Assembly (NCBI GenBank): GCA_000372185.1
Contig: AQUA01000006.1
Coordinates: forward strand, 34,360 to 98,359
Reading direction: 5' to 3'
Source: an actinobacterium SCGC AAA278-O22
GTDB lineage: Bacteria > Actinomycetota > Actinomycetes > Nanopelagicales > Nanopelagicaceae
DNA: 64,000 bases
Part shown: positions 1-11,200 of the stretch, one piece after another
Position numbering within the stretch: position 1 is the first letter of the stretch
Layout: the number at the start of each line of letters is the position of its first letter
The notes under the pieces: generated by a model
What the model saw: the letters and a program-made list of their open reading frames with translations, nothing else
Databases searched by the model: none
What the model was told of the DNA's origin: nothing
Made by a program: the position numbers and the translations under genes

Positions 1-142
1 TGTGTCCGATCATTGAAGGTGTGATCATCGAACGTCGTGACCATGTCTTAATGACATTCTTTGTATTGGCTTCATTTTGGGCATCCACCTTTTTGGTGAG
101 ATGTCCATCAATGAATGGACCCTTCTTGAGACTACGTGGCAT
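1..142 (-). CDS. rpsS: 30S ribosomal protein S19 (partial, C-terminus outside window)
   Basis: Reading the minus strand from 142 gives [15 protein letters not shown], the highly conserved S19 N-terminus, and the frame stays open to the window edge, so about 47 codons are visible. S19 sits in the head of the small subunit next to S13. The gene lies 9 bases after the rplB stop, as expected for the S10 operon order rplB-rpsS. An AAGGAG-type sequence (complement of ggctcctt) sits just before the ATG. Confidence 0.95.
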   Translation of the reverse strand, partial: MPRSLKKGPFIDGHLTKKVDAQNEANTKNVIKTWSRRSMITPSMIGH

Positions 143-151
143 GAGGGCTCC

Positions 152-985
152 TTAGCGCTTCTTGTTCGACTTACGACGACGGACGATCATTGAATCTGAA
201 GCCTTCTTCTTACGAGTACGTGCTTCAGGCTTACCCCATGGAGTCACTGGGTGACGTCCACCAGAGGTCTTACCTTCACCACCACCGTGTGGGTGGTCGA
301 CAGGGTTCATAACAACACCACGAACAGATGGACGAACACCTAACCAGCGCTTACGTCCAGCTTTTCCGTAGTTAATGTTTGCTTGTTCTGCGTTTCCAAC
401 TTCACCAACAGTTGCGCGGCAACGAACATCAACGTTACGGATTTCTCCAGATGGCATACGAAGTTGTGCGTATGGACCATCTTTTGCAACGAGCTGAACT
501 GATGCGCCAGCTGAACGAGCGATCTTCGCTCCGCCACCTGGGCGAAGTTCAATTGCGTGAACAGTTGTACCTACTGGGATGTTGCGAAGTGGCAAGTTGT
601 TTCCAGGCTTGATATCGGCCTTTGGACCGTTTTCAACTGTTGCACCTTGCTCAAGTTTATTTGGAGCGATGATGTAACGCTTTTCTCCATCTGCATAGTG
701 AAGAAGTGCGATACGCGCTGTGCGGTTTGGGTCGTACTCAATGTGCGCAACCTTTGCTGGAACTCCATCTTTATCGTTACGTACGAAATCGATAAGACGG
801 TATGCGCGCTTGTGACCGCCACCTTGGTGACGAACTGTGACGCGGCCCTGGTTGTTACGACCACCCTTTGAATGGATTGGACGAATGAGTGACTTCTCAG
901 GTGTTGAGCGAGTGATTTCTGCGAAATCTGGAACAGTTGCTCCACGCTGACCTGGTGTAGTCGGCTTAAGTTTGCGAAGTGCCAT
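152..985 (-). CDS. rplB: 50S ribosomal protein L2
   Basis: The 277-residue product is the normal length for L2, a primary 23S rRNA-binding protein required for subunit association and peptidyl transfer. Visible hallmarks are the start [15 protein letters not shown], the central [19 protein letters not shown] block and the C-terminal [16 protein letters not shown] loop that reaches toward the peptidyl-transferase centre, followed by a basic tail. The start is set by AAAGGA about 7 bases upstream. It is the fifth gene of the S10 operon here, 35 bases after rplW. Confidence 0.98.
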   Translation of the reverse strand: MALRKLKPTTPGQRGATVPDFAEITRSTPEKSLIRPIHSKGGRNNQGRVTVRHQGGGHKRAYRLIDFVRNDKDGVPAKVAHIEYDPNRTARIALLHYADGEKRYIIAPNKLEQGATVENGPKADIKPGNNLPLRNIPVGTTVHAIELRPGGGAKIARSAGASVQLVAKDGPYAQLRMPSGEIRNVDVRCRATVGEVGNAEQANINYGKAGRKRWLGVRPSVRGVVMNPVDHPHGGGEGKTSGGRHPVTPWGKPEARTRKKKASDSMIVRRRKSNKKR

Positions 986-1020
986 GGGATGTCCTTTTCT
1001 AGTAGGTCCTCAGTCTCGGA

Positions 1021-1314
1021 TTACGAAACTGGGCCTCCAAAGATGTCGATACGGTCGCCAGCGGCCACATGCACGATTGCTCGCTTTGTGTCTTTGCGCT
1101 TTCCATCACCAAAACGTGTGCGCTTGTTCTTTCCTTCGCGGTTCATTGTGTTAACACTAAGAACCTTTACGCCGAATACCTTTTCAACAGCGATCTTGAT
1201 CTCTGTCTTATTAGCATCTGGTGCTACTAGGAATGTGTACTTGTTTTCATCTAGCAATCCGTAGCTCTTTTCAGAGACAACTGGCGCTAGCAAAACGTCG
1301 CGGTAATCCTTCAT
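1021..1314 (-). CDS. rplW: 50S ribosomal protein L23
   Basis: A 97-residue L23, the usual length. L23 binds 23S rRNA domain III at the exit of the peptide tunnel, where trigger factor and SRP dock. The [20 protein letters not shown] start and the later [12 protein letters not shown] loop are typical of the family. Its ATG shares one base with the rplD stop codon (TAATG), so translation of the two genes is probably coupled. Confidence 0.97.
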   Translation of the reverse strand: MKDYRDVLLAPVVSEKSYGLLDENKYTFLVAPDANKTEIKIAVEKVFGVKVLSVNTMNREGKNKRTRFGDGKRKDTKRAIVHVAAGDRIDIFGGPVS

Positions 1315-1997
1315 TATGCAGATACCTCACTCTCGCGTGCTACTGACTTAACAGACTTTCCAGTTGCCTTGTCAGAACCCTTGAACTTCAAGAAATCTTT
1401 GATCGCAGCTTCTGAGAAGACAACGTCATCTGACTTCAAGATGTCATATGCATTGAGCTGATCTGGAACTAGAAGGTGGAGGTCATCAGCGTTACGAAGT
1501 GAGCGCCATGCAGCGTCCTCGTTACGTGAAACGACTACCAAAAGGTTTTTACGTGTTGAGAACTGACGAACTGCTGCAAGAGCTGCCTTTGTTGAAGGAG
1601 CTGCTGTCACAGAGTCAAGAACGTGAATACGCTCGTTGCGCTGACGATCAGAGAGAACACCGCGAAGTGCTGCTGCGATCATCTTCTTTGGTGTGCGCTG
1701 GAAATATGTACGTGGGCGAACTGCATGTGCAGCACCACCACCACGCTGAAGAGGAGCACGGACAGAACCCTGACGAGCACGACCTGTTCCCTTCTGCTTG
1801 AAAGGCTTCTTACCTGAACCAGAAGTTTCTCCGCGGTTCTTTGCCTTCTGTGTACCTTGGCGTGCAGCTGCAAGTTGAGCTGTTACGACTTGGTGAATAA
1901 GAGGAATGTTTGTCTGCGCATCAAAGATTTCTGCTGGCAAATCAACTGAGCCAACTTTCTTTCCTTCTGCGTTCTTTACTTCAACTGTAAGCGCCAT
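1314..1997 (-). CDS. rplD: 50S ribosomal protein L4
   Basis: The 227-residue product is L4, whose long loop lines the peptide exit tunnel. The loop is recognisable as [20 protein letters not shown] followed by [13 protein letters not shown]. The last 20 or so residues ([10 protein letters not shown] and beyond) form a short charged tail beyond the usual fold end. It starts 2 bases after the rplC stop and overlaps rplW by one base. Whether it represses its own operon, as E. coli L4 does, cannot be told from sequence. Confidence 0.97.
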   Translation of the reverse strand: MALTVEVKNAEGKKVGSVDLPAEIFDAQTNIPLIHQVVTAQLAAARQGTQKAKNRGETSGSGKKPFKQKGTGRARQGSVRAPLQRGGGAAHAVRPRTYFQRTPKKMIAAALRGVLSDRQRNERIHVLDSVTAAPSTKAALAAVRQFSTRKNLLVVVSRNEDAAWRSLRNADDLHLLVPDQLNAYDILKSDDVVFSEAAIKDFLKFKGSDKATGKSVKSVARESEVSA

Positions 1998-1999
1998 GG

Positions 2000-2698
2000 T
2001 TACTTACCTGCCCCAACTGTCTCGACAATTGCCTTCTTGGCAGCTGAACGGATAAATACAAGACCGCCATCTGTACCAGGAATTGCACCCTTGATAAGAA
2101 GTAGGTTGCGCTCTTGATCAACACCCTGAACTGTGAGGTTCTGTGTTGTGACCTTCTCGGTACCCATTCGACCCATCATGCGCATTCCCTTGAAAACGCG
2201 ACCTGGTGTTGAACATGCTCCGATTGAACCTGGCATGCGGTGCTTGCGATCTACACCGTGTGAAGAACCAAGACCACCGAATCCGTGGCGCTTCATAACA
2301 CCAGCAGTTCCCTTACCGGTTGATGTTCCGGTTGCATCGACGATATCGCCGACAGCAAATGTTGATGCGCCAATCTCTTGTCCAACTGTGTAATCAGCAG
2401 CAGACAATGTGCGGAGTTCTGCAACAGAGCGACGAGGAGTGACGCCTGACTTTGCATACTGACCAGCGAGTGGCTTTGAAATCTTCTTTGGATCGATTGC
2501 ACCAAAACCGAGCTGAACAGCTGAGTAGCCATCCTTCTCAGGTGTGCGAATCGATGTAACAACGCAAGATTCAACTGAAACTACTGTTACAGGAATCATC
2601 TTGTTATTTGAATCGAATACTTGGGTCATACCAAGCTTCTTACCGAGAACGCCCTTGATGGACGAACCGTAAGACTGAGTTACAACTGTGCGTGTCAT
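2000..2698 (-). CDS. rplC: 50S ribosomal protein L3 with short N-terminal extension
   Basis: L3 is one of the first proteins to bind 23S rRNA. The family start ([15 protein letters not shown]) begins only at about residue 15; the first 14 residues are extra. The extension appears genuine because AGGAAAGGA lies at normal distance before the ATG at 2698 and no other ATG, GTG or TTG is available in frame before the conserved part. The central [20 protein letters not shown] loop reaches the peptidyl-transferase centre. It follows rpsJ by 17 bases. Confidence 0.96.
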   Translation of the reverse strand: MTRTVVTQSYGSSIKGVLGKKLGMTQVFDSNNKMIPVTVVSVESCVVTSIRTPEKDGYSAVQLGFGAIDPKKISKPLAGQYAKSGVTPRRSVAELRTLSAADYTVGQEIGASTFAVGDIVDATGTSTGKGTAGVMKRHGFGGLGSSHGVDRKHRMPGSIGACSTPGRVFKGMRMMGRMGTEKVTTQNLTVQGVDQERNLLLIKGAIPGTDGGLVFIRSAAKKAIVETVGAGK

Positions 2699-2715
2699 TA
2701 GTTTTCGTCCTTTCC

Positions 2716-3024
2716 TTAGAGCTTAATCTCGATGTCGACGCCAGCTGGCAAGTCGAGACGCATCAATGAATCAACAGTCTTAGGTGTTGGGTCGATGATG
2801 TCGATGAGGCGCTTATGTGTGCGCATCTCGAAGTGCTCGCGGCTGTCCTTGTACTTGTGAGGAGAGCGAATCACGCAATAGGTGTTCTTCTCTGTTGGTA
2901 GCGGCACTGGACCCGCGACGGTTGCACCAGTGCGCTCGACTGTCTCAACGATTTTCTTCGCTGATGAGTCGATTACCTCATGGTCATACGCCTTGAGTCG
3001 AATGCGGATCTTTTGTCCCGCCAT
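2716..3024 (-). CDS. rpsJ: 30S ribosomal protein S10 / NusE
   Basis: A 102-residue S10 beginning [19 protein letters not shown] and containing the KRLIDIIDP segment. S10 belongs to the 30S head and also acts as NusE in transcription antitermination with NusB and NusG. It is the first gene of the S10 operon, whose later genes rplC, rplD, rplW, rplB and rpsS follow on the same strand. A GC-rich hairpin separates it from tuf. Confidence 0.97.
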   Translation of the reverse strand: MAGQKIRIRLKAYDHEVIDSSAKKIVETVERTGATVAGPVPLPTEKNTYCVIRSPHKYKDSREHFEMRTHKRLIDIIDPTPKTVDSLMRLDLPAGVDIEIKL

Positions 3025-3078
3025 GTCGTTCTCCTCTTTACTTTCGTTAGTTCAAACTTTGTTTTCTAGTGTGTGTTT

Positions 3079-3106
3079 GCGCCGGCGGTTTTTACGCCGC
3101 CGGCGC
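3079..3106 (-). terminator. GC-rich hairpin after tuf, between str and S10 operons
   Basis: A perfect 10-bp inverted repeat (GCGCCGGCGG with CCGCCGGCGC) has an 8-base loop. It lies 8 bases beyond the tuf stop codon. On the minus strand it is followed by AAACACAC rather than a T-run, so it is not a textbook intrinsic terminator; it could be an RNA-stabilising 3' hairpin or a weak terminator, with rpsJ expressed partly by read-through. Confidence 0.6.
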
Positions 3107-3114
3107 TTTCACGA

Positions 3115-4308
3115 TTACTTCTTGATCTTTGTAACGCGACCTGCACCTACTGTGCGGCCACCTTCGCGGATAGCGAAGCGAAGACCATCTTCCATAGCGA
3201 TTGGCTGGATGAGAGTTACTGACATCTCAGTGTTATCGCCAGGCATAACCATTTCGGTGCCTTCTGGAAGTGTTACAACACCAGTCACGTCAGTTGTACG
3301 GAAGTAGAACTGTGGACGGTAGTTGTTAAAGAATGGAGTGTGGCGTCCGCCTTCATCCTTAGAAAGGATGTATGCAGATGCTTCGAACTCTGTATGAGGT
3401 GTGATTGAGCCAGGCTTGCAAACAACCTGACCGCGTTCTACATCTTCACGCTTTGTTCCACGGAGGAGAAGACCGACGTTCTCGCCAGCCTGACCTTCGT
3501 CGAGCAACTTACGGAACATTTCAACGCCTGTAACAGTTGTCTTCTGAGCATCTGGACGGATACCGACGATTTCAACTTCTTCGTTAACCTTAACGATTCC
3601 GCGCTCAATACGACCAGTGATAACTGTTCCACGACCTGTGATTGTGAAAACGTCTTCAACTGGCATAAGGAATGGCTTGTCGATGTCACGAGCTGGCTGT
3701 GGGATAAATGTATCTACAGCATCCATGAGCTCCATCAACTTATCTGCCCACTTAGCATCTCCTTCGAGAGCCTTGAGTGCTGAGATACGAACGATTGGAG
3801 TGTCATCGCCTGGGAACTCGTACTTAGATAGAAGTTCACGAACTTCCATTTCAACGAGTTCAAGAATTTCTTCGTCATCAACCATGTCTGACTTGTTAAG
3901 TGCAACAACGATTGATGGAACGCCAACCTGACGTGCAAGGAGAACGTGCTCCTTAGTCTGTGGCATTGGACCGTCTGTAGCTGCAACAACGAGGATTGCT
4001 CCGTCCATCTGTGCAGCACCAGTGATCATGTTCTTGATGTAGTCAGCGTGGCCTGGGCAGTCAACGTGTGCGTAGTGACGCTTCTCTGTCTGGTACTCGA
4101 TGTGAGCGATAGAGATTGTGATACCGCGCTGGCGCTCTTCTGGAGCCTTATCGATCTGATCAAAAGGTGTGAATGGGTTTACATCTGGATACTTATCGTG
4201 CAAAACCTTAGAGATCGCAGCAGTAAGAGTTGTCTTACCGTGGTCAATGTGGCCGATGGTACCGATGTTTACGTGCGGCTTATTACGCTCGAACTTGGCT
4301 TTTGCCAT
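3115..4308 (-). CDS. tuf: Elongation factor Tu
   Basis: The 397-residue GTPase delivers aminoacyl-tRNA to the ribosome. The G-domain shows the P-loop GHIDHGKT at about residues 19-26, the DCPGH switch II motif and NKSD for guanine specificity. Domains 2 and 3 follow ([13 protein letters not shown]; then the C-terminal barrel ending [10 protein letters not shown]). It is the last gene of the str operon, 61 bases after fusA. The spacer holds a GAGGA ribosome-binding site but no obvious separate promoter. Confidence 0.98.
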   Translation of the reverse strand: MAKAKFERNKPHVNIGTIGHIDHGKTTLTAAISKVLHDKYPDVNPFTPFDQIDKAPEERQRGITISIAHIEYQTEKRHYAHVDCPGHADYIKNMITGAAQMDGAILVVAATDGPMPQTKEHVLLARQVGVPSIVVALNKSDMVDDEEILELVEMEVRELLSKYEFPGDDTPIVRISALKALEGDAKWADKLMELMDAVDTFIPQPARDIDKPFLMPVEDVFTITGRGTVITGRIERGIVKVNEEVEIVGIRPDAQKTTVTGVEMFRKLLDEGQAGENVGLLLRGTKREDVERGQVVCKPGSITPHTEFEASAYILSKDEGGRHTPFFNNYRPQFYFRTTDVTGVVTLPEGTEMVMPGDNTEMSVTLIQPIAMEDGLRFAIREGGRTVGAGRVTKIKK

Positions 4309-4369
4309 TTTGGTTCCTCTTTCGTTTCCTAGTGCTTAGTTATTAGGGGTTGTGCTGTTTTTATTAGGG

Positions 4370-6481
4370 TTATTCGCCGCGAACTTTCGCAATGATTTCC
4401 TTTGCGACGTTGCCTGGAACTTCGGCATAGCTGTCGAACTCCATGCTGTAGCTCGCGCGACCTTGTGTTCTGGAGCGGAGATCTCCGACATAGCCGAACA
4501 TCTCTGACAACGGAACTAGCGCCCTAACAACGCGGGCACCTGACCGCTCGTCCATGGCCTGGATTTGGCCACGACGACTGTTGAGATCGCCGATGACATC
4601 ACCCATGAAGTCTTCAGGGGTAACAACTTCGACTTTCATCACTGGTTCGAGAATTGCAGGATCAGCAAGCTTTGCTGCTTCCTTAAATGCTGCGATACCA
4701 GCCACCTTGAATGCGAGTTCAGATGAGTCAACATCGTGATACGCGCCGTCAAGAAGAGTTACTCGTACATCGGTAAGTGGATATCCAGCAAGTGGTCCTG
4801 CTGTCATCGCTTCCTTACATCCGGCGTCAACTGAAGGGATGTACTCCTTCGGTACGCGACCACCGGTGATCTTGTTGACGAATTCGTATCCGCCTTCAAC
4901 TTCACCAGTTGGTAGAGGTTCAATGGCAATCTGAATCTTTGCAAACTGTCCAGAACCACCAGTCTGCTTCTTATGTGTGTAATCGTGGCGAGCAACTGGC
5001 TTACGAAGAGTTTCGCGGTATGCAACCTGTGGTTTACCAACGTTTGCTTCAACCTTGAACTCGCGACGCATACGGTCGACAAGGATTTCGAGGTGAAGTT
5101 CACCCATACCAGCGATGATTGTCTGGCCAGTTTCTTCATCTGTTTGAACGTGGAATGTTGGATCTTCTTCTGAGAGACGCTGGATAGCAACGCCAAGTTT
5201 TTCCTGGTCGCCCTTTGTCTTTGGCTCGATAGCAACAGAGATAACTGGTGCTGGGAAGTCCATTGATTCAAGAATTACTGGTTTTGCTGGATCGCAGAGA
5301 GTTTCACCTGTTGTTGTGTCCTTAAGACCCATAACAGCAACGATCATTCCTGCACCAACATTGTCGCGTTCTTCGCGCTTGTTTGCGTGCATCTGGTAAA
5401 TCTTTCCGATGCGCTCTTTGCGGTTCTTTGTTGAGTTAAGGATTGTTGATCCTGTCTCAAGAACGCCAGAGTAGACGCGGATAAAGGTGAGCTTTCCAAG
5501 GTGTGGATCTGTCATGATCTTGAAGGCAAGTGCTGAGAAAGGTTCTTCGTTAGCTGGCTTACGTGAAATTTCTACTTCAGCGTTGTTCATATCTGTACCG
5601 ACAATTGCATCGATATCAAGAGGTGATGGAAGGTAGCGGTTTACAGCATCGAGCATTGGCTGAACACCCTTGTTCTTAAAGGCAGAACCTGTAAGGACTG
5701 GTGAGAGCTTTGCTGCGATTGTTGCGCGACGGATACCTGCAATGATTTCGTCTTCGGTTGGTTCTTCTCCACCGAGGTACTTCTCCATGATCTGATCATC
5801 ATTTTCAGCGAGAGTTTCGATCATGTCGTGGCGAGCTTGCTTGCACTTATCGACCATATCCGCAGGAATTTCTTCAACTACGTAATCTTCGCCCTTCTTT
5901 GTTTCACCGCGCCATACGAGCGCCTTCATTGCGATGAGATCAACTACACCGATGAAATCTGATTCGTTTCCGATTGGAAGTTGAAGAACGAGAGCAACAG
6001 CGTTAAGGCGATCCTTGATCATTCCTACGCACTTATCGAATGAAGCACCTGTGCGGTCAAGCTTATTGACGAAACAGATACGTGGAACTGAGTAACGATC
6101 TGCCTGGCGCCATACTGTTTCAGATTGTGGTTCAACACCAGCAACACCATCGAAGACAGCAACTGCACCGTCGAGAACACGGAGAGAACGTTCTACTTCA
6201 ACTGTGAAGTCAACGTGACCCGGTGTATCAATGATGTTGATCAGGTTGCCCTTCCACATACATGTTGTAGCAGCAGAGGTGATAGTGATACCGCGCTCTT
6301 GTTCCTGCTCCATCCAGTCCATGGTTGCTGCACCTTCGTGCACTTCACCGATCTTGTATGAGATACCTGTGTAGAAAAGGATTCGCTCAGTAGTCGTGGT
6401 TTTGCCCGCGTCGATGTGAGCCATGATTCCAATATTGCGAACCGTAGCTAGATCGATCTTCTCTACTGTTGACGTTGACAC
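4370..6481 (-). CDS. fusA: Elongation factor G
   Basis: The 703-residue translocase catalyses GTP-driven movement of tRNA and mRNA on the ribosome. The G-domain has [40 protein letters not shown] in two blocks, and NKLDRTGA. Domains II-V follow, including the GMGELHLEI and GDLNSRRG signatures typical of EF-G rather than tetracycline-resistance paralogues. It lies between rpsG (46 bases upstream) and tuf in standard str-operon order. Confidence 0.98.
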   Translation of the reverse strand: MSTSTVEKIDLATVRNIGIMAHIDAGKTTTTERILFYTGISYKIGEVHEGAATMDWMEQEQERGITITSAATTCMWKGNLINIIDTPGHVDFTVEVERSLRVLDGAVAVFDGVAGVEPQSETVWRQADRYSVPRICFVNKLDRTGASFDKCVGMIKDRLNAVALVLQLPIGNESDFIGVVDLIAMKALVWRGETKKGEDYVVEEIPADMVDKCKQARHDMIETLAENDDQIMEKYLGGEEPTEDEIIAGIRRATIAAKLSPVLTGSAFKNKGVQPMLDAVNRYLPSPLDIDAIVGTDMNNAEVEISRKPANEEPFSALAFKIMTDPHLGKLTFIRVYSGVLETGSTILNSTKNRKERIGKIYQMHANKREERDNVGAGMIVAVMGLKDTTTGETLCDPAKPVILESMDFPAPVISVAIEPKTKGDQEKLGVAIQRLSEEDPTFHVQTDEETGQTIIAGMGELHLEILVDRMRREFKVEANVGKPQVAYRETLRKPVARHDYTHKKQTGGSGQFAKIQIAIEPLPTGEVEGGYEFVNKITGGRVPKEYIPSVDAGCKEAMTAGPLAGYPLTDVRVTLLDGAYHDVDSSELAFKVAGIAAFKEAAKLADPAILEPVMKVEVVTPEDFMGDVIGDLNSRRGQIQAMDERSGARVVRALVPLSEMFGYVGDLRSRTQGRASYSMEFDSYAEVPGNVAKEIIAKVRGE

Positions 6482-6527
6482 TTATATTCCTCTTCTCGTC
6501 GCGCTAAATCTCTAGTTGTTTTCTTTA

Positions 6528-6998
6528 TTACCAGCGGTAGTGAGCAAATGCCTTATTTGCTTCTGCCATCTTGTGGGTATCTTCGCGGCGCTTTACTGCT
6601 GCTCCGAGACCGTTTGCTGCATCGATTAATTCGTTCTGAAGACGCTCTGCCATTGACTTTTCGCGGCGATCGCGTGAGTAGTCAACTAACCAGCGGAGTG
6701 CAAGAGTTGAAGAGCGTGATGCCTTCACTTCTACTGGCACCTGGTATGTAGCTCCACCAACACGACGTGAGCGAACTTCAACAGCAGGCTTGATGTTGTC
6801 GAGCGCGCGCTTGAGAGTGATTAGTGGATCAACCTCAGTCTTCTTACGTGTGCCTTCGAGTGCACCATAAACAATTGCTTCTGCTGTTGAGCGCTTACCG
6901 TGAAGGAGAACGCGGTTAATGAGCGCTGTAACAATTGGTGAGCTGTAAACAGGATCAGCAACTACAGGAGTCTTTACTACAGGACCTTTACGTGGCAT
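6528..6998 (-). CDS. rpsG: 30S ribosomal protein S7
   Basis: The 156-residue length is standard. S7 nucleates the 30S head and contacts tRNA in the E and P sites. The start [18 protein letters not shown] and the [22 protein letters not shown] segment identify it. Its ATG shares a base with the rpsL stop (TAATG), a sign of translational coupling. Confidence 0.98.
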   Translation of the reverse strand: MPRKGPVVKTPVVADPVYSSPIVTALINRVLLHGKRSTAEAIVYGALEGTRKKTEVDPLITLKRALDNIKPAVEVRSRRVGGATYQVPVEVKASRSSTLALRWLVDYSRDRREKSMAERLQNELIDAANGLGAAVKRREDTHKMAEANKAFAHYRW

Positions 6999-7378
6999 TA
7001 GCTAGCCTTCTTCTCTCTCTTAGCACCGTAACGTGAGCGTGATTGCTTACGGTTCTTTACACCTTGTGTATCAAGTGATCCACGAATAATTTTGTAACGA
7101 ACACCAGGAAGATCCTTTACGCGGCCTCCGCGTACAAGAACAATGGAGTGCTCTTGAAGGTTGTGACCTTCACCTGGAATGTATGCAGTAACTTCCATGC
7201 CGCTAGTAAGACGAACACGTGCAACTTTACGAAGCGCAGAGTTAGGCTTCTTAGGTGTTGTTGTGTAAACACGTGTGCACACACCACGACGCTGAGGTGA
7301 ACCCTTAAGCGCTGGTGTACTTGTCTTCGTAGTCTTTTCTGCACGACCACGACGCACTAACTGTTGAATAGTTGGCAC
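6998..7378 (-). CDS. rpsL: 30S ribosomal protein S12, GTG start
   Basis: S12 is the decoding-centre protein. The open frame runs further upstream, but the family begins at [12 protein letters not shown]. In this frame that methionine is a GTG at 7378, with AAAGGAG about 8 bases upstream, giving 126 residues. The [16 protein letters not shown] stretch carries the lysine equivalent to K43 and the later GVRYK lysine matches K88, so no classical streptomycin-resistance change is present. First gene of the str operon. Confidence 0.96.
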   Translation of the reverse strand: MPTIQQLVRRGRAEKTTKTSTPALKGSPQRRGVCTRVYTTTPKKPNSALRKVARVRLTSGMEVTAYIPGEGHNLQEHSIVLVRGGRVKDLPGVRYKIIRGSLDTQGVKNRKQSRSRYGAKREKKAS

Positions 7379-7420
7379 TACATTTTCTCCTTTTAGTATC
7401 CGTACTTTTACGCTCACTGT

Positions 7421-7437
7421 CCGACCCACGCGGTCGG
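7421..7437 (-). promoter_or_regulatory. Hairpin in rpsL 5' leader
   Basis: A 6-bp perfect stem (CCGACC with GGTCGG) with a 5-base loop would form in the rpsL leader, between the promoter-like sequence at 7467-7496 and the GTG start. No T-run follows, so it is more likely a leader structure than a terminator. Function is unknown. Confidence 0.35.
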
Positions 7438-7466
7438 GTGTGTTGCCTGTAAAAGCGCAGAGGAGA

Positions 7467-7496
7467 AAGGTATCTGCAGGCCATAGCAAAGGTCAA
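7467..7496 (-). promoter_or_regulatory. Probable housekeeping promoter of the str operon
   Basis: On the minus strand TTGACC and TACCTT are separated by 18 bases, matching the actinobacterial SigA pattern TTGAC-n17/18-TAnnnT. A start about 7 bases past the -10 would give a leader of roughly 80 bases before rpsL. The assignment rests on pattern only. Confidence 0.55.
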
Positions 7497-7587
7497 AACG
7501 GCCCTTTTACTCCGCAGGACCCCGTCACAGGGCCATTTTCGCCCTTTTTACCTCTTCGGCGTGTCGCGTCTGGGCCCCTAAAAAGCC

Positions 7588-8229
7588 CTAAATCTTTCGA
7601 TGAAGGATGTGCTCCGGGACTGCTTTTACGCGTGAATCCTCAGAGGTAATGGGGGTTCCGAGCTTTCGCTCGATTGGGATCGTCCCTGCCCATATATCGA
7701 GCTCTACATGCTCGGGAGAGTCCACCGGTCCCCCTTTTCGGGATTTTGCGGTGACCTTATCTAATGGCAATTCCACGATGATTGTCCCAGCGAAATCTTT
7801 TGAGCTTGGAAGGACCGCATAATCCCAGATACCTGGAATTAACTTATTGGAGAGTTGCTTCATAGCCTCCAACTTTGCATCCTCTTGTAAGACAGTTGCC
7901 TTTCCGAAGATCATCACAGATTCATAATTCATAGAACTCACTGCCGGAGTTCGAGCCGAGACAAGAGCATTGATTCGAGTGACTGTAACGCAGATATCCA
8001 TGCCTTTTGCCATCTGCATAAATAATCGAGAACCGGTTGAGCCATGTAAAAGTATGCGATCACCATCGCGAACAAATCCCAGTGGGATCACAAATGGCAT
8101 TCCTGTCTCGAGATCGGAGAATCCAACGTGAGCTACAAATTCAGAGTCAAGGAGTTGATTAATTTCATCCCGATCGAATAGTTCTCGTTGTGGCTTGCGT
8201 TGAACTGAATACTTCTTATCGTCACTCAT
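7588..8229 (-). CDS. Pyridoxamine 5'-phosphate oxidase-family flavin protein
   Basis: The 213-residue product has a split-barrel FMN-binding fold of the NimA-like / Pyridox_ox_2 type: a strand-rich core with VIPLGFVRDGDRILLHGSTGSRLFMQMA and VCVTVTRI-like strands (ICVTVTRINALVSARTP). Such proteins bind FMN or F420 and reduce or sense small molecules; the substrate cannot be told. It does not look like true PdxH. It sits alone between the rpoC terminator and the str promoter, so it may have its own promoter or depend on read-through from rpoBC. Confidence 0.8.
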   Translation of the reverse strand: MSDDKKYSVQRKPQRELFDRDEINQLLDSEFVAHVGFSDLETGMPFVIPLGFVRDGDRILLHGSTGSRLFMQMAKGMDICVTVTRINALVSARTPAVSSMNYESVMIFGKATVLQEDAKLEAMKQLSNKLIPGIWDYAVLPSSKDFAGTIIVELPLDKVTAKSRKGGPVDSPEHVELDIWAGTIPIERKLGTPITSEDSRVKAVPEHILHRKI

Positions 8230-8242
8230 ATTTGTAGTCTAA

Positions 8243-8283
8243 ATCAAAGAGGACCAATCCGAAATGGATTGGGCCTCTTTGAT
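8243..8283 (-). terminator. Terminator of the rpoBC operon
   Basis: Arms 8243-8260 and 8266-8283 form an 18-bp stem with one mismatch and a 5-base loop, directly after the rpoC stop codon. On the minus strand the second arm ends CTCTTTGAT followed by TTAG. The arms are A/T-rich at the base and the stem is nearly symmetric, so it could work in both directions. Confidence 0.8.
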
Positions 8284-8291
8284 AACTAACT

Positions 8292-11200
8292 TTATCGAGG
8301 AATTTCTACCTCATCGAGTCGTACAGCTTCTCCTGAACCACCCTGATCGAATGGTGTGAAGTCGTATTCGTCGTAAGCTGCGTACACCGCTGCCTTTGCT
8401 TCTTCTGTTGGCTCAACTCGGATGTTGCGGTAACGGGCAAGGCCTGTACCAGCTGGAATCAACTTACCGATGATGACGTTCTCCTTAAGACCCAAGAGTG
8501 GATCTGACTTTTCAGAGAGCGCTGCATCTGTAAGTACGCGAGTTGTTTCCTGGAATGAAGCAGCTGACAACCAGCTTTCAGTTGCAAGAGATGCCTTGGT
8601 GATACCCATAAGTTCTGGGCGACCTGATGCAGCTTTGCCACCGGTTGTCACAACGCGACGGTTTTCAGCTTCAAAGCGACCGCGTTCGACGAGTTCGCCA
8701 GGAAGCATGTCTGTATCGCCAGCTTCAAGAACTGTGATGCGCTTGAGCATCTGGCGAACGATTACTTCGATGTGCTTATCGTGAATGCCTACGCCCTGTG
8801 AGCGATAAACAGATTGGATTTCGTTAACCAAGTGAACCTGAGTTGCACGTGGTCCGAGAATACGAAGTACCTGCTTTGGATCAATTGCACCGACGACCAT
8901 CTTCTGGCCAACGTCGACGCGTGTTCCTTCTTCTACAAGTAGCTTCTGACGTCGTGTGATTGGGTAAGCAACTTCTTCGCCACCATCATCTGGTGTAACG
9001 ATGATCTTCTTACCCTTTGCATCTTCACGGAATGAAACAACACCGGCTGCTTCTGCGATTGGCGCAACACCCTTAGGTGTACGTGCTTCGAAGAGCTCGA
9101 CGATACGTGGAAGACCGTGAGTGATGTCATCACCTGCAACACCACCAGTGTGGAAGGTACGCATTGTGAGCTGTGTACCTGGTTCACCGATTGACTGTGC
9201 AGCGATAATTCCCACTGCTTCACCAACTGCAACGAGTTGACCAGCTGCAAGTGAGCGACCGTAGCACGCTGCGCACTGTCCGACCTTGCTATCGCAAGTA
9301 AGAACTGAGCGAATCTTTACTTCGTCGACACCAGCTGCAACGAGTGCATCGATGACGCGGTCACCAAGATCTGAGCCAGCCTTAGCAAGAACTTCGCCAT
9401 TAACTTCAACATCTTCAGCCAATGTACGACCGTAGACAGAAGTTTCAACGTGATCATGCTTTACAAGGTTGCCAGCTTGCTGACGGATTGCGATTGGAAG
9501 TGCGAGACCACGATCGGTTCCGCAATCTTCTTCACGAATAATGACATCTTGTGCAACGTCGCAGAGACGACGTGTGAGGTAACCAGAGTCAGCGGTACGA
9601 AGCGCTGTATCTGCAAGACCTTTACGTGCACCGTGTGTAGAGATGAAGTACTCGAGAACTGACAAGCCTTCACGGAAGTTGGACTTAATTGGGCGAGGAA
9701 TAATTTCACCCTTTGGGTTTGCAACGAGTCCGCGCATACCTGCAATCTGACGTATCTGCATCATATTTCCACGTGCACCTGAGAAGACCATCATCCAGAC
9801 TGGGTTAACGCGTGGGAAGTTATCTTCCATCGCCTTACCAACTTCAGCAGTTGCCTTTGTCCAGATTTCGATGAGTTCTTGGCGACGCTCGTCATCTGTG
9901 ATGAGACCCTTTTCGTACTGTGATTGAACCTTGTCGGCTTGTGTTTCATAACCGTCGAGGATTTCACGCTTACGTGGAGGTGTAACAACATCTTCGATAC
10001 CGATTGTTGCGCCGGCACGAGTTGCCCAGTGGAATCCGAGCGACTTAAGCGCATCGAGAGTCTGTGCAACTGTGACCTTTGGATAGAACTCAGCAAGCTT
10101 GTCGACGATTGCGCCGAGAGCCTTCTTGGTTACATCGTGATCAACAAATGGGAAATCAGCAGGAAGTGCTTCATTAAATAGTGCGCGGCCGATTGTTGTC
10201 TCGAGAGTTTCTCCCTTAACGCGAATCTTTACCTTCGCCTGCAATGAAACTGAGTGCTGATCGTGAGCCATAATCGCTTCAGAGATTGATCCGAATGCGC
10301 GACCTTCGCCGAGTTCGCCTTCACGTTCCATGGTCAAGTAATAGAGACCAAGAACCATGTCCTGTGTAGGTGAAGTAATTGGACGACCATTAGCTGGTGA
10401 CAAGATGTTATTTGAAGACAACATCAAGATGCGTGCTTCAGCCTGAGCTTCTGCAGACAATGGAAGGTGGACAGCCATCTGGTCACCGTCGAAGTCAGCG
10501 TTAAATGCTGTACATACGAGTGGGTGAATTTGAATTGCTTTACCTTCAACCAACTGTGGTTCGAATGCTTGGATACCTAAACGGTGAAGTGTGGGAGCGC
10601 GGTTCAGAAGCACTGGATGTTCTGCAATTACTTCTTCAAGAACATCCCACACCACTGGACGAGCACGTTCAACCATGCGCTTTGCAGATTTAATGTTCTG
10701 CGCGTGGTTGAGGTCTACAAGACGCTTCATTACAAATGGCTTGAAGAGTTCAAGCGCCATCTGCTTTGGAAGACCGCACTGGTGCAACTTCAACTGTGGA
10801 CCAACAACGATTACTGAACGACCTGAGTAGTCAACGCGCTTTCCGAGCAAGTTCTGACGGAAACGTCCCTGCTTACCCTTGAGCATGTCTGACAGTGACT
10901 TCAGTGCACGGTTTCCTGGGCCAGTTACTGGACGACCACGACGACCGTTATCGAACAAAGCATCTACAGCTTCCTGCAACATACGCTTTTCGTTGTTAAC
11001 GATAATTTCTGGAGCACCGAGATCAGCAAGACGCTTCAAACGATTGTTACGGTTAATAACGCGGCGATAGAGATCGTTGAGATCTGATGTCGCAAAACGT
11101 CCACCATCGAGCTGAACCATTGGGCGCAGATCAGGTGGGATAACCGGTACGCAATCGAGAACCATTGATGCTGGGTGGTTGCTCGTTGTCATAAATGCAT

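Noticed and set aside
6125..6432. Open frames opposite the EF-G P-loop region
   Set aside because: Overlap a highly conserved gene and show no start signals or family similarity.
7379..7489. 37-residue N-terminal extension of S12
   Set aside because: Covers the leader hairpin and promoter region; S12 starts at the GTG with a Shine-Dalgarno site.
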